From Zygaena filipendulae (Eukaryota; Arthropoda; Insecta; Lepidoptera; Zygaenidae), in NCBI GenBank assembly GCA_907165275.2, contig OU015658.1, forward strand, positions 3,174,501-3,238,500: DNA of 64,000 nt. Direction: 5' to 3'. Made by a program: the position numbers and the translations under genes. Positions within the stretch are counted from its first letter, which is position 1. Every line of letters starts with the position of its first letter. Under the pieces are notes generated by a model. That model ran no database searches and had not been told where the DNA came from. It saw nothing but the letters and a program-made list of their open reading frames with translations. Positions 1 through 11,400 of the stretch are shown in pieces.

Positions 1-804
1 AAGAACACACCCTCCAAGTTTTTCTTTAGGCTGTGCGTTGATTGTCAGTTAGTCATTCAGGACAAATTTATTATTTTATATACAGGATATTTTATACATA
101 TAGATAATAAAAATACAATTAAATAGAAATTACTGATAAATCAGAGAAAAATTTAGATAAAATCTCAAAAACGGATTTGCCGGCGCGCCAGTGTTATAAT
201 TATACAAAATATAATACAAAGGAAAGGGGTGTTAAATGACCTTTAGAATATATGTACGTTGCTGCTTGCGCGCTCAATTTTCGTGAGTATTTTTTTACAT
301 CAAAAATAGTTTTTTAAATGTATATTTGAGACGAGAATCGAATACTAAACACCTTCCTTCAGTATGTCCCTCGGGCCTCGCTTAACTTTACCCTATATAA
401 CTTACAAGTATAAGCATATAAGCTGATTTATAATTATAATGCAATAAGGAGTAAGGACACAAAAGATTATGAAACTAGATAGGTAATAGATTTGCCACAT
501 CTATAAAATTCCGCACAACAAACCCGATTTCATCCTCACGACCCACACTCATTATCCTGGTATACTCGATGTTTTGATGATTATGATACTAATATTATAT
601 CATGATTATATCAGTGCTATCAATTGACACCTAACCCATCTCTAGCAGTATGTAACTTAAATCATCCAAATCGCATCCAAGATACTCGTACATATTAAAG
701 TGAGAAAAGTTAGCTTTTTCAGAAGATTGCGAATATAGGCGGTAGCGGGGGGCGCGCTGAAAGGCGGGGGCAGGGGCACGACCCCACTGGCCGCACTAGG
801 CACT
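1..804. other. AT-rich intergenic DNA, no gene seen
   Basis: No open frame here looks like a protein I know. The stretch is AT-rich apart from a GC-rich patch at about 735-800. I see no RNA gene and no clear repeat boundary. Confidence 0.5.
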
Positions 805-1140
805 AAGGATGTTACGGAGCTTCGACTTCGAATCCGATAAGTCGGAACATCCGATTGATATTACACACTTCCGGTTCCGACTTCGGTTCCGACACTTTTA
901 AATCGGTGTTTTTAAACGGATGCTTTATGCATATCGTGCGCGGAACCCCCTACCTGCTGCTTTCTGTCGTCGATTACTCTTTTATTAATTATACGTAATA
1001 CGGATGATGATTAAAACATCTTTCTTCTGCCACCACCTCCGGGCTCCGACTTCGACTTGTACTCCGGTTCCGACTTCGACAAATCCAATTTAAAAGCTCT
1101 GACTCCGACGTCGGTTCCGATAAACTACTCTGACATCCTT
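805..1140. repeat. Short element rich in TTCCGAC/CTTCGA motifs with inverted ends
   Basis: The block starts 'aaggatgtta' and ends 'tgacatcctt', an imperfect inverted pair. Inside are two clusters of degenerate 'ttccgacttcg' and 'ggttccgac' repeats (about 820-900 and 1045-1120) separated by ordinary AT-rich DNA. The layout resembles a non-autonomous DNA transposon, possibly hAT-like, but I found no convincing 8-bp target duplication. It could also be a degenerate minisatellite. Confidence 0.4.
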
Positions 1141-1363
1141 GCTACACGCTATATTTACGATCACCGTCACGGTCCTGCTGCCTCCCTAGTACTCTCTAGC
1201 CATTGTAGTACATTCACAATACGACTAGTGAGCTAGATACCAATGCTCGTATATTGCGGGAACGTGCTCTAAGCTCTTACTACCATCGTTTTGTATCAAC
1301 GGTCAAAGAGCTATCCAAGTTGAAAAATAAACCTACTTACCTAATTACAGGCTGAATTTTTAA

Positions 1364-1415
1364 GTGGATATCATGGACCAATAAAACTAGTTGTTTATTG
1401 GTCCATGGTGGATAT
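1364..1415. repeat. 36-bp perfect hairpin flanked by an 8-bp direct repeat
   Basis: Positions 1372-1385 (catggaccaataaa) pair perfectly with 1394-1407 (tttattggtccatg), leaving an 8-base loop. The hairpin is flanked on both sides by 'gtggatat' (1364-1371 and 1408-1415), which looks like an 8-bp target-site duplication of the hAT type. It directly abuts the MITE that starts at 1417. Confidence 0.5.
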
Positions 1416-1416
1416 G

Positions 1417-1696
1417 GATAGCCAAATCCGAATCAGTATAAAAAATAGTAAAAAATGATCAACGGAGTGTCGGGACCGATTTTAGAAAAACTAAAACTGT
1501 ATTCTCAAATTTCTTAAAAAATATTTTTCTTAAATTGAAATCAAACCCGTTGATTTCTGTAATATTGCGTCATTCGGTTGTGTATCTTACAAGTTTCAAA
1601 TTCTGGGAAGTAATGGTTAATGACAAACTAACGAAAAAGTCTCATTAAAAAAAACTATTAATTATAATTAGTAATTACTATTCGGATTTGGCTATC
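1417..1696. mobile_element. 280-bp MITE-like element with 17-bp perfect TIRs
   Basis: 'gatagccaaatccgaat' at 1417-1433 is repeated as its exact reverse complement at 1680-1696. The interior is AT-rich and non-coding. Size and termini fit a miniature inverted-repeat transposable element. I could not define a target-site duplication, and its left edge is complicated by the adjoining hairpin. Confidence 0.55.
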
Positions 1697-2536
1697 ACGC
1701 CTAGTTGAAAAATTCACCTTTATACCCACTAGCTTATTACCTAGCGGTTTCGCCGCGTAAATTTCGAACTTCGAACACTAAAAAGTACCTATCCTATGAA
1801 TACTGTAGCGTCACTAGCCTCCTAACAGTGAAAGAATATTTAAAATCGGTCCAGAAGTTCCGAAGATTACTTCCCTATATCCCTATATCAAAACTTTATT
1901 GCAGCACACGCTTCTGCACATAAACTGTCCGCCGCTGTCAAAGATGACCAGCTGGAAGTACGTTACTGTGCGCGACTGTTTTGCGGGCACACTTTTAAAA
2001 ACAGTGATGGGTATTCGGGCTTGTAGGTAGAGCTTGTCTAATTCAAAATGACGCGTCCCACTACTTAAGGGGCTCCCCCACGCCAATAACCTTGGGCGCG
2101 CGAGCTTTCTTTCGTCCCACCCTACCTGACTCACCTCTGTGTAATTACGACATTTGAGTTATAAAAGCGCCATCTTTTAAAAAGTATTACTATTACTAAT
2201 TATAATGCTTAGAACGACATCTAACAGATTTTCCTCGTACTACAAACTGCGGTGCAAGCGATAGCGGGAGGTTGTGTTGCGCACGTCATTTCAGATTAGA
2301 CAAGCTCTACCATTATAGACCCGGAGCCCAGGCACAAATTTTATCACACAATATCATCACAATATTAAATAAAACTATGTAAATTTACTAGAAAAATTTA
2401 TTCATACAATTTGTTTATTGTAACAATCACAGTAAGTAACAGTAAAATGACTGTATTTTTAAATAAATAAAAAATGTAAAATACCTAGCCCGGAAGATTG
2501 CTTTTAAACAATAAGGTAACCAGTTGTTCTTTATTT
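1697..2536. other. Intergenic DNA, nothing recognised
   Basis: Small frames on both strands (for example 1883-2134 minus) do not resemble known proteins and have no splice or promoter context. No repeat structure stands out. Confidence 0.4.
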
Positions 2537-2840
2537 AACCGACTTCAAAAAAGGAGGTTCTCTGTTTGACTTGTATGACTGTATTTATGTTTTTCCATGA
2601 TAATCTTGCTTTTGACTGAACCGATTTTGATGCGGTTTTCGGAAAAGTATTTATTACACTTAAGAGCAGGTTTTGTAAAAGGTTATGAGTTCGAACCGTA
2701 TGTATGTATGTTTGTCCGCGATTATCATGCATCTGCCTGAACTGATTTTGATGCAGTTTTCAGAAAAGTACAGTTTTTACATTAGGAGCAAGTTTTATTA
2801 TTAACCGACTTCAAAAAAGGAGGAGGTTCACAATTTGTAT
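2537..2840. repeat. Interspersed repeat with duplicated 'ccgacttcaaaaaagga' unit
   Basis: The string 'aaccgacttcaaaaaagga' occurs at 2537 and again at 2803. Between them the text 'gattttgatgc(g/a)gttttc(g/a)gaaaagta' occurs twice (about 2625 and 2745), so the copy looks internally duplicated. A third related copy lies in intron 3 of the kinase gene at about 58615-58700. This is a common lepidopteran interspersed repeat; its class is uncertain. Confidence 0.5.
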
Positions 2841-5800
2841 GTTTGTATATTCATTTATTTATTTTATAAGTGTATGTACATGTAAAATCGATTGATAAAT
2901 TACACCGATTTTGATGATTCTTTTTTTATTTGAAAGCTTATAGTTTCCCATTAGTCCCATATCAAGATCATCAGCATCTGAGTTCCACATCAGGGAGAAA
3001 CCCTACTGCTCGGCATAAGTAGAACGCTTAGATTAATACTGTTTCCATATTATGTATCTATACCTTGATCAAATTCGATTACCGGTAACAAAGTGACAAA
3101 ATGGAGAAAACAAGAAACAGATGAAAACAAGGAAACAGGTTAGCTAACTAGGTTACAGTTAGGTTAACTAAATAAGTTTAGTTAGTTTATCTACTGCACC
3201 CATACTGCACCACAAGCTGCTAGACTATATTTTTTTCGCATGGTGCTGTGGTGCAATGCAATGTGCAAAGTGTAAATACACGATCACACAACCGGCCGGC
3301 CGGCGCGCGCGGCGATCTGAATGAAGCCATCATAATATGTAGTGTAATGTACTCCCTGTACATAGGTACCTAGGTGAAACTCACTTTGAACTTGTTGAAG
3401 GATCGAATTTTTTATTTTTTCCTAGATTTGGGACGTTCTCATCTTGTTCTTCTGCAGCGAGTTTCCTTTTTTTCCTAAAAAGATAAAAAAAGTTTATATT
3501 TAGGTATACCTACAAATAACAATAAAGTAATAATAAAATAACTTTTAAAAAATAAAAGAAAAAAATAGTAACTAAACAAATTATACTAAAATAAAAAAAA
3601 AGCAAAAAACTTGCGACCAGGCAGAGATTCGAACCCGCAACTTTTTGGATTGTGAAAATCAGTCATGGACATGGAAGTGAACTAGGTAAGTACCTAAGAA
3701 CCTGTGGTTACTCTATTTCTGAAAACATTTGTGTATTTATTTACTTAGCTAGATGATACTCACGGGCACAGGTCCACTTCAGGTACATTTTCTTTATTAC
3801 AGTCAGTTTCGAGCAATATTTGTCTATTTCTGAAAATGAACAATGTATTGTAGTTAGGTGGGAACAATACGATTACGTAACAGTTCTACCTACTTTACTT
3901 ATTTGCTCATCACACTACTATAAATAGGTACATTACCTATTTCATTTTTTTAATCATGTTTCATGTCAACAAACCATAATCAGACACAAAGTAGGTAGGT
4001 GCAAACAAACATTTTATAACTTATATTATATATATACGTAGATAGGTACTTACTTTAATATTTTATATTATGTTTTTAGCGGTTTCTATTCTCCAATTCC
4101 GTCTTTTTTTTTTCTTGTTCCGATTATTTCCCATTTCACTGCACTTTTAATTTCTTAGGTGATAAGTCGGTGTAAGAGACGACAAGCGACGCGGGTTCCC
4201 CTTTCGAATGCCGGAGCGCGACTGAATTCAAGCGGTGAACGCGGTGAACTCGCAATATATCAGAATTTAATTTCTAACAAAAAACAAAAAAACATAATTT
4301 TCAATTGAGATCACATAGTACACGTATTGTATTATGTTGAGTTTCTATACAAAGTTTAATTAGTATGGATAAATGATTCATTGACTTCTGCGGTTTATTT
4401 GTATAAATCAGAGGGAAGTTTGTGATTTTTTTCTATCGAGAAAATTTTTAGTAATCGTGTTTTAACATCACATAGGACTTAGGGTATATCCTTAACTTTA
4501 CTATATATTTTTTTCAATATTATTGATTGAATACTTTTATTGATATACAGGTTCAAAAGTGAGAGGTGGGGCAGTTCTAGCCTCCTATAGGCCCTTAATC
4601 AGGAGTTTTAGATGTGTGAGATCATGTATTGTAATAACTCTTTAATAGTGTGAGTGCGGCGACACTATGCGGCAACTGAGGACAATCGCAAGCCTTCTCT
4701 AATCTCTTGCTGCCTCCCCGAGACAGCAGAGGTGACACTTCGAGGCAGAGCCTCCTACAGTTTTCCTACTGAGGACGAATGGCAAGACTAGATTTATATG
4801 TTTCGTATCGATTATTTTCTTTGTTATTGTACTTTTTGTACTTTATATATATAAAAATATTCAAGTACCTATCATAATTATTGCTTATTATATTTTAGAG
4901 ATATGTATTACCATATATTTGCTTATAACGTTCCCGTTACTTATCGTGGCCGAAGCATTTATATATGAAAATCGTACGATCATTAAAAAAATGTAATCAA
5001 GTACTTAATTGCTAAATTTTATATTACATTAGAGAAATGTGGAAAAACTGACTAACACACAAGTACTTATTCAAACGCTGAGCAAAACTATTAGGCAAAA
5101 GAAACATGACATGAAAGCTAAAACATCACTGGCATTTGATAAAATCAAATCCTGAGGGGTTGAAATGGGGTCCAAAGTTTGTGTTGTATGCGGGTGAAAC
5201 TATGAGAAACCCGATAGTAACCCGATAAAGTGCGGGAACATTAGTGAGCGAGAAGCTTGTTTACGAAAAGGCTCGTACTCGTATTTATGAGATCAACGTG
5301 ACGTTGACTTACAAAAAGGATATAGTACCAGCATAGGCATAGTTCGTATACCGTTCCTAATAACTTGGAGGACTATGGACAAGTGGCGTTGAAACCGAGA
5401 ACCCTCCCATTTAAATTGAGTTAAAATCACCCCGCGACTAACTATGAATGGATTATTTAGGTATATCCATGGCACAGACGGTAAATGATGACGTTAGAAC
5501 GTCTAGACACGACATTATTGAATTGGAAAAGGTTTTTATGTTATGGCCGTCTGGGAAGCAATCGGAGTTATGTCTAAGAGAGTTGTTAAGATAGCCATTA
5601 CTTTGAATTCATTAATTTTTAGAATGGAGAACCTCCGGAAAAAACAAATGCGTGCAAACTGACGTTACAAAACAAATGATTAAGGTACATAGCGGGACTC
5701 ATATCCGCGATTAGATTTTCGGTTTCTGTACAGATCGATGGCATTTTAATGTGCTATGGAAAGTACCTAAAATGCAAAAACTATATGTTAAACTAATATG

Positions 5801-6616
5801 CAGTGTATAGTGTAAAAATTTTAATAGTCTGAATATTCAAAATAAGGAGTCACTTGTTTGGTAAATGTTTAGTTAAGCTAATTTCCATTCTGCCATATCC
5901 TACCGCCTACAGCCTACATCTTTTAGTATTATAAAACACCAGATTGGTTGGTATTTTATATTCGTATGCACATATCTACGTAGGTACCTACATAATATAT
6001 TTATAACAAAAAATAATTTTTAAATTTAAAAAATACTGCAAGGTAATACATAACTGTTACTGTACTTATATAAAACGGCTGTGAATTCCGTTTTACAATG
6101 CAAATATCGAAGAGAAATTTTTATATTCACCGTGTCTTTCGAAATACGCCTCGATGAAAGATATTGAACGTTATACCGAAAGGTTCATTCATCACGGAAC
6201 AGATTGAGAGAATATTTGAAAATATTGGAAAAGTGTTATACATATAGTCAACACGCTTTGTATATATAAAACCCCCACGCCTTGCACTCCGATACGTGGG
6301 TAGGCAAATTTGCCTGCCAAAGTTGTCTAGTTTTGACAAAAATTACAAATGTTCACAGCGACAAACTTGCGTTGCGTTATTATACTTTTTTAGGGTGAGT
6401 CAAGAAAGCCATTTGAAATGGTATGTCCATGATAACGATGGTCCAACTAAGAATTAAATTATTTGACTTTAAAAAACTTTGTTTAAATATTTTTCCAAGA
6501 ATGAAATGGAAAAATCTTGTTAGTGTCATTCTTATTGTTATTTGGTGGTGGAATATGGCAACATTCTAGAAGAAATATCTAAATTTAAAACAAAATCCCA
6601 AAACGAAAACATAAGT
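2841..6616. other. AT-rich intergenic DNA
   Basis: No coding gene seen. Notable small features are a CCGG-rich GC island at about 3293-3317 and, on the minus strand at about 3600-3660, a Pol III B-box-like 'gggttcgaatc' next to poly-A-rich sequence. The latter may be a decayed tRNA-derived SINE. The rest is low-complexity AT-rich sequence with short frames only. Confidence 0.45.
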
Positions 6617-7442
6617 AGAAAGAAGAAGAAGAAGAAAATACATTTATTTCAGCACAACACACAAGAAAGAGAAACAAACATCAACAGTGCCTAATCTAAA
6701 GAAACATAGATAATATCTCTTGCATGCTCTGCCGAAAGGGTCACCAACTCAGCATTAGCTAGGTGCGGGAACACCTAGCGCTGGTTTTCAGTTGGCAGCC
6801 CGCTGTCACGCACGGACGGGGGTAACAAAAGAAGAGTTACAGAAAAAAATGATACTATACATATAAATACAAGTACACCAACTAAACATAAAAAATATAA
6901 AAGATAAATAATGTAGAAAAATACAGGTAAATAATTCTTACTGAAATAAACAATACATACAAAGTACTTAAACATTATAAATACTGTAAGATCTGTAATA
7001 CACTACTTATAATACAATAATTATAATACAATACTTTTAGTACAATGAAACTAAATTAAGAAATAAATAGAATAATAAAATAGCATTTTCCAATATTACC
7101 ACAGAACAAAATAATAGTACAAAAATATAATAAATAAAAAAAAAAGACTGTTAACGACCACCTCGCCACAACAACACACGCCATTGTGGTTAAGATCTCC
7201 GTCTGCATGAAGGTGGGCACCTTTTGTAAACAAGAAATAATTTTTATTTTTGTTTTGGGGATAGTACGGTAGTGTGTGAAGGTGATTTATTATAAACATT
7301 GTACGAGTATAAATATAAGAAACAATCAATTTTAAAAATTTAAGATTTATCAAAAGTATAATCAAGACGATTCCACTTACACCAAGGAAAATAATGAGGG
7401 TAAGTAGTAAAAATATGTGAAAAACCAAAAACTAAATAAGAC

Positions 7443-10259
7443 TTAAATGACAGACAAATTAAAATTGATAGATTCGAAGGAAATTTGTTTTGAAAGAAGA
7501 AATTGTTTTAATTTTGTTCTAAAACCATGAATACTTTGCAGTTCTTTTATTGGCGGTGGAATATTGTTCCAAATCTTTGAAGCCGCATACCTGAAACTAC
7601 CACGAAATGAAGCAGATCGGTGCGAAGGGGTAGCCAGCTTCTTCGCGCACCGTCTACCCTCACGCTGATGGTGACTTTTTACCCACGAAATCTTCGAGTA
7701 CAGGTATGGGGGGCACTTAGTGGTGAGAACTCCAAAGAGAAGACAGGCAAGGTGCAGTTTACGACGCAATTTCATCTTAAGTATAAAGTGTTTATTAAAA
7801 AATGGTGTGACGTGACTTCTTGGTGGAATATTGAAACAAAATCTAGCACACGCATTCTGCACCCTCTGTAGCATCTTCTCAGTGCGAGCTAGCAGCCTAG
7901 GGCCGTATACCACGTCACCATAATTTAATTTTGACAAGATAATGGAGTCCACAAGCTGAATGCGCATCTGTTGGCTTAGGTAGGGGCGCATCTTATACAG
8001 TACTTTTAGTCTATAAAAACAGTTCTGCACACAATTCGCTAAATGATTTTCAAATCTTAGGGACTGATCCATCAACAAGCCTAGATTGCGCGCCTCACTT
8101 ACACGCTCAATACTTTCTCCTGATACGGTTATTGTAGCAAGAGAGGAGGACGCTGCAGTTTGTACTTTCTCCAATTGTACACGGGTACCGAAAATCATAT
8201 ATTTAGTTTTGCTGGGATTGAGGATAAGGGAATTTCGCTTCGACCACTGCACAATTTTTTTAAGGTCTTCATTAATAGCTGTTACTGCGGATTCATAGTT
8301 TTGTGGTCTAAAGGACATGTATATCTGCAAGTCGTCAGCATATACATGATATTGACAGCTCTCTATGACTTGGACTATATCAGCACTGTACAGTGAGAAT
8401 AAAGATGGACCTAAAATGGAGCCCTGTGGAACTCCTTTGTTTACAGGAGCTATATTAGAGGCTAAAATTGATCCACTAGCGTTCGATACTTCTACGTATT
8501 GGGCTCGGTGACTGAGATAGCTATCAAACCATTTTATTGTGTCAGGATCAAACCCATAGTACGACATCTTGGATAAAAGCAGAGTTAAATTTATAGAATC
8601 GAAAGCCCGGGAAAAATCTAACAACACCAACAGCGTGCACATTCCATCATCTTGAGCAGCTAGAATATTGTCAGTCACATCCAGCAAGGCAGTTGCAGTG
8701 CCACGACCCTTCCTAAACCCGGACTGAGCTTCTGGCAGAATGCTATTATTCTCAACATATTTTGTAAGTTGTATATTAACTACCTTTTCAAGCACCTTAG
8801 ACAAGAAAGGCAGAATACTTATTGGTCTTAAGTCTTTCAAAATAGATGGATTTAACTTTTTAGGAATAGGCCGCACACATGCCAATTTCCATAGATCAGG
8901 AAAAGTCGATGTCGTAATCGACGTGTTTATAATAGATGTTAGTATTTCTAGGGTTTGAGGGAGCGAGAGAAGAAACATGTCCAGCGTAATGTGGTCACAA
9001 CCTTCGGCATTGGACCGGAGACCAGTTAAAATCTTAATAATAACAGACTGGTCCACGGTTTGTAATGAAAAAATGCTATCATTGAATCTAGTAAACTCAT
9101 AATAGGTCAGATTAGATATCGGTGTGTTTATATCTCCAGGGACGTTCAAAAAGTGAGAATTAATCTCGTTAGGGTTCTTAATGAGGTGTGGTGGGAGTTC
9201 CATATTAGTTTTTTTAAGCAATAATGTGGATTTCAGGTTTTTCCACAATAGCTTAGGATATTTAATTTTGCTATTTATATTATATTCAAAATAACTAACT
9301 TTCTCATGGTATAGAGACTCGTTAACTAGATGTTTCAAGTCCCTATAATAAGCCTTTTTAGCGTCATTTTTAGTTTTTAAATATTTAATTCTAGCCTGAT
9401 TACGCAGATGCATCATGAATTTAATATTCGGGGTGATCCATGGATGCGATCTCTCCTTAATAACATGTGTTTTAAGTGGCGCAAATTTGTCAAATATTGC
9501 AATAAGATTTACGTTAAGAAACATCACGATAGCATTAACATTATGAGAGGGGATAGGAATGCTCCAATTAATGGTATCTAAGGCTGCATTGAGCTGGTCC
9601 AGTGGAATACTCTTCAGATTTCTAAAGGATTTGATCAAGGGAACGGCTTTATCTTTTATAAAGTGAAGCTGAGCGGTAATAAAGGCATGTCCTCCAAGGG
9701 CACAAATCGGCTCTACCTTTACATCACTCACCTTGGCGTCTGAACATACCAGATCGATTAACGTTTCGCTATGCTCAGTGAAGTGCGTGGCTGTACTAAC
9801 GTGTTGTTGCAAGTTGAGACATCTTAGAAATGCGATTAGTTTATTAGTTTTACTGTCAGATTGTTTATTATAATTAATATTAAAATCGCCAAGGAGTATA
9901 GTACGTTCGCAGAATGAAAGAGAGTTTAAAGAGCAAGTTATAGCATCCAAGAATAGGTCAACATCCTGCCACGGTGGTCTGTACGCGGTCCCTATCGCAA
10001 GTTTAATCCCACTGATACTCAATACCAGCCACATCTGTTCGACGTTGGTGTGTTGTGGATCCACAGGGTGAGAATGTGAGCGTACAGTGATTCCGAATCG
10101 TATGTAAAAACCTATCCCCCCACCACGACCACCCCGAGAGCTCAAGGGCCGCGGCACGTGTCTCAAACGAAAACCGGGCACAACCGGTGCACGATCATCT
10201 TCACCCGCTTTGAGCCAAGTCTCGTTAATAGCCATGATGTCCACGTCATGACTTTCCAT
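7443..10259 (-). CDS. LINE ORF2: endonuclease-reverse transcriptase
   Basis: This 938-residue open frame from the first Met encodes the retrotransposition enzyme. The N-terminal ~230 residues are an exonuclease/endonuclease/phosphatase domain, with INETWLK, GTAYRPP, ILLGDFNINY, TLIDLVCSD and GGHAFI motifs. The reverse transcriptase follows: LRPISILPFLSKVLEKVV, QSGFRKGRGTATALLDV, LLDFSRAFDSIN, GVPQGSILGPSLFSLY and the catalytic YADD. The frame stays open upstream of the Met to 10355 (in-frame TAG at 10358-10356). That stretch, which has no ATG, contains the LLNAGSLG segment expected to supply the first endonuclease Asn. So either the copy is broken at its 5' end or ORF2 starts by another route. 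The Asp usual before His in the last endonuclease motif is Gly here. No internal stop is visible. Confidence 0.9.
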   Translation of the reverse strand: MESHDVDIMAINETWLKAGEDDRAPVVPGFRLRHVPRPLSSRGGRGGGIGFYIRFGITVRSHSHPVDPQHTNVEQMWLVLSISGIKLAIGTAYRPPWQDVDLFLDAITCSLNSLSFCERTILLGDFNINYNKQSDSKTNKLIAFLRCLNLQQHVSTATHFTEHSETLIDLVCSDAKVSDVKVEPICALGGHAFITAQLHFIKDKAVPLIKSFRNLKSIPLDQLNAALDTINWSIPIPSHNVNAIVMFLNVNLIAIFDKFAPLKTHVIKERSHPWITPNIKFMMHLRNQARIKYLKTKNDAKKAYYRDLKHLVNESLYHEKVSYFEYNINSKIKYPKLLWKNLKSTLLLKKTNMELPPHLIKNPNEINSHFLNVPGDINTPISNLTYYEFTRFNDSIFSLQTVDQSVIIKILTGLRSNAEGCDHITLDMFLLSLPQTLEILTSIINTSITTSTFPDLWKLACVRPIPKKLNPSILKDLRPISILPFLSKVLEKVVNIQLTKYVENNSILPEAQSGFRKGRGTATALLDVTDNILAAQDDGMCTLLVLLDFSRAFDSINLTLLLSKMSYYGFDPDTIKWFDSYLSHRAQYVEVSNASGSILASNIAPVNKGVPQGSILGPSLFSLYSADIVQVIESCQYHVYADDLQIYMSFRPQNYESAVTAINEDLKKIVQWSKRNSLILNPSKTKYMIFGTRVQLEKVQTAASSSLATITVSGESIERVSEARNLGLLMDQSLRFENHLANCVQNCFYRLKVLYKMRPYLSQQMRIQLVDSIILSKLNYGDVVYGPRLLARTEKMLQRVQNACARFCFNIPPRSHVTPFFNKHFILKMKLRRKLHLACLLFGVLTTKCPPYLYSKISWVKSHHQREGRRCAKKLATPSHRSASFRGSFRYAASKIWNNIPPPIKELQSIHGFRTKLKQFLLSKQISFESINFNLSVI

Positions 10260-10760
10260 TGCAGCAACAAACTCGTCATGATTAGTACCTAGAGAACCGG
10301 CGTTTAGGAGTCCAACCTTTAAATATTTACTAGCTGCGCCGCCGCCGATATGTGTCTAGAACGAATAGTAGCGAGTACAAATCGATAACAGCCCTTACAA
10401 AATATATAAGATAAATTATAATAAACTGAATTATATTACATAATATGTAGGAACAAAAAACACTATTAGTAAGACAAGAAGACATTGTTAGTAACCATCT
10501 GTAATGTGTAAGGGACACAAATAGGAAAATTTTGATTAGATAATAATTAATTAGAAAATAATATTGACACAGAGAAAAAAATATTGTGGAAGGAGCTGCA
10601 CAACTCAAAACCCAAACCACCGAAGTAGCGCGTCCCTCCGACAGAGCAAGCAAGAGCCAAACTATAACAATAACATAATTAACAAGGTGAATCTGACAAT
10701 ACAAAATTTCAAAAAACCAATAGAGCGGTTGAAACAATTTCACAATATAATCACACAGTT
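10260..10760 (-). other. LINE inter-ORF spacer and ORF2 leader
   Basis: The part nearest ORF2 (10260-10355) is in frame with ORF2 and encodes the start of the endonuclease domain. The remainder up to the ORF1 stop at 10761 has no recognisable coding content. A 137-residue minus-strand frame across it is Phe/Ile/Leu-rich and ends exactly where the ORF2 frame opens; I regard it as chance or a decayed leader. Confidence 0.5.
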
Positions 10761-11400
10761 TTACTCTGAAACGGCTCTCTTCCCAAAAATTCGTGTTATG
10801 TCGCTCTCCGAGCGAATACGTTGAGCGGTCATCCCTTCCTCTTTCTTAACATAAATACGCCCATCTTTTGTCCAAACGTACTTGAATTTTTGTTGAGTCC
10901 CTAGTTCACGGGTTTTATAAAAAAGCCTTCCGTTCGAGCGGGTGAGATGCTCGTTGACGTAAATTCGGTTTGTTTGCCCGTTTAAGCCAATATCGGCGGT
11001 TGTTAATCCCCGCCTTACTCGGGCCGCGCTTAATAGCTCGTTACGTACGGCCCGGCGAGACAGTCGGACGACAAGTCTGCGCGGGCGCGGTGGCTCCGCG
11101 GTGCTAAAGCCGTCGGTGCGATTGCGGAGAACGGCGCCGACCCGCTCCACATAAACAAGGTCCCGCTCATCGAGAGAGACGGCTAGTTTTAGAGAGATCA
11201 GATTTAGTAGATGTACTGGGTTCTCAGCTTTAGTTTCTGGCACTCCGGATATAACCACGTCGTTGAGAAGTAGTTCCTGGTCCCGTTCGTTCAGCTGCGA
11301 CTGGAGGTTGCTTATCGTGGCTTCCATACGATCATGATCAGAAGATTTATCGTTTGCGCAGGCCTCCAGTTCGTTGACCCTCGCCTCTAAATCAACGAGG
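10761..11400 (-). CDS. LINE ORF1 protein, N-terminally truncated, FP-like C-terminal domain
   Basis: From its first Met (11327) the frame gives 188 residues, and it is open in frame further upstream to about the element edge. The N-terminal part, including the upstream residues reading LVDLEARVNELEACAND, looks like a coiled coil (heptad Leu/Val). Next comes a 'NDVVISGVPE' block, an Arg-rich linker, and a C-terminal part with 'RIYVNEHLTRSNGRLFYKTR' and 'FKYVWTKDGRIYVKKEE'. That last part resembles the C-terminal domain of baculovirus FP proteins, which is known in ORF1 proteins of insect LINEs. Such ORF1 products bind element RNA. The N-terminus is lost to 5' truncation at about 11400. Confidence 0.8.

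Larger units (their letters stand above)
6617..11400 (-). mobile_element. 5'-truncated non-LTR retrotransposon (LINE) with ORF1 and ORF2
   Basis: Read on the minus strand, the element runs from a truncated ORF1 (about 11400) through ORF2 (to 7443) and an ~800-bp AT-rich 3' UTR. It ends in an AATAAA-type signal near 6645 followed by a (TTC)n tail at 6618-6636. ORF2 carries an apurinic-type endonuclease and a reverse transcriptase but no RNase H, which fits the Jockey/CR1-type LINEs. The 5' junction near 11400 contains a small duplication of 'caacgagg' (11393 and 11417), and no clean target duplication was found. Clade assignment is inference. Confidence 0.85.

Noticed and set aside
10330..10743. 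137-residue minus-strand hydrophobic frame between LINE ORF1 and ORF2
   Set aside because: It is low in complexity, lies in the LINE inter-ORF spacer, and has no domain that I recognise.
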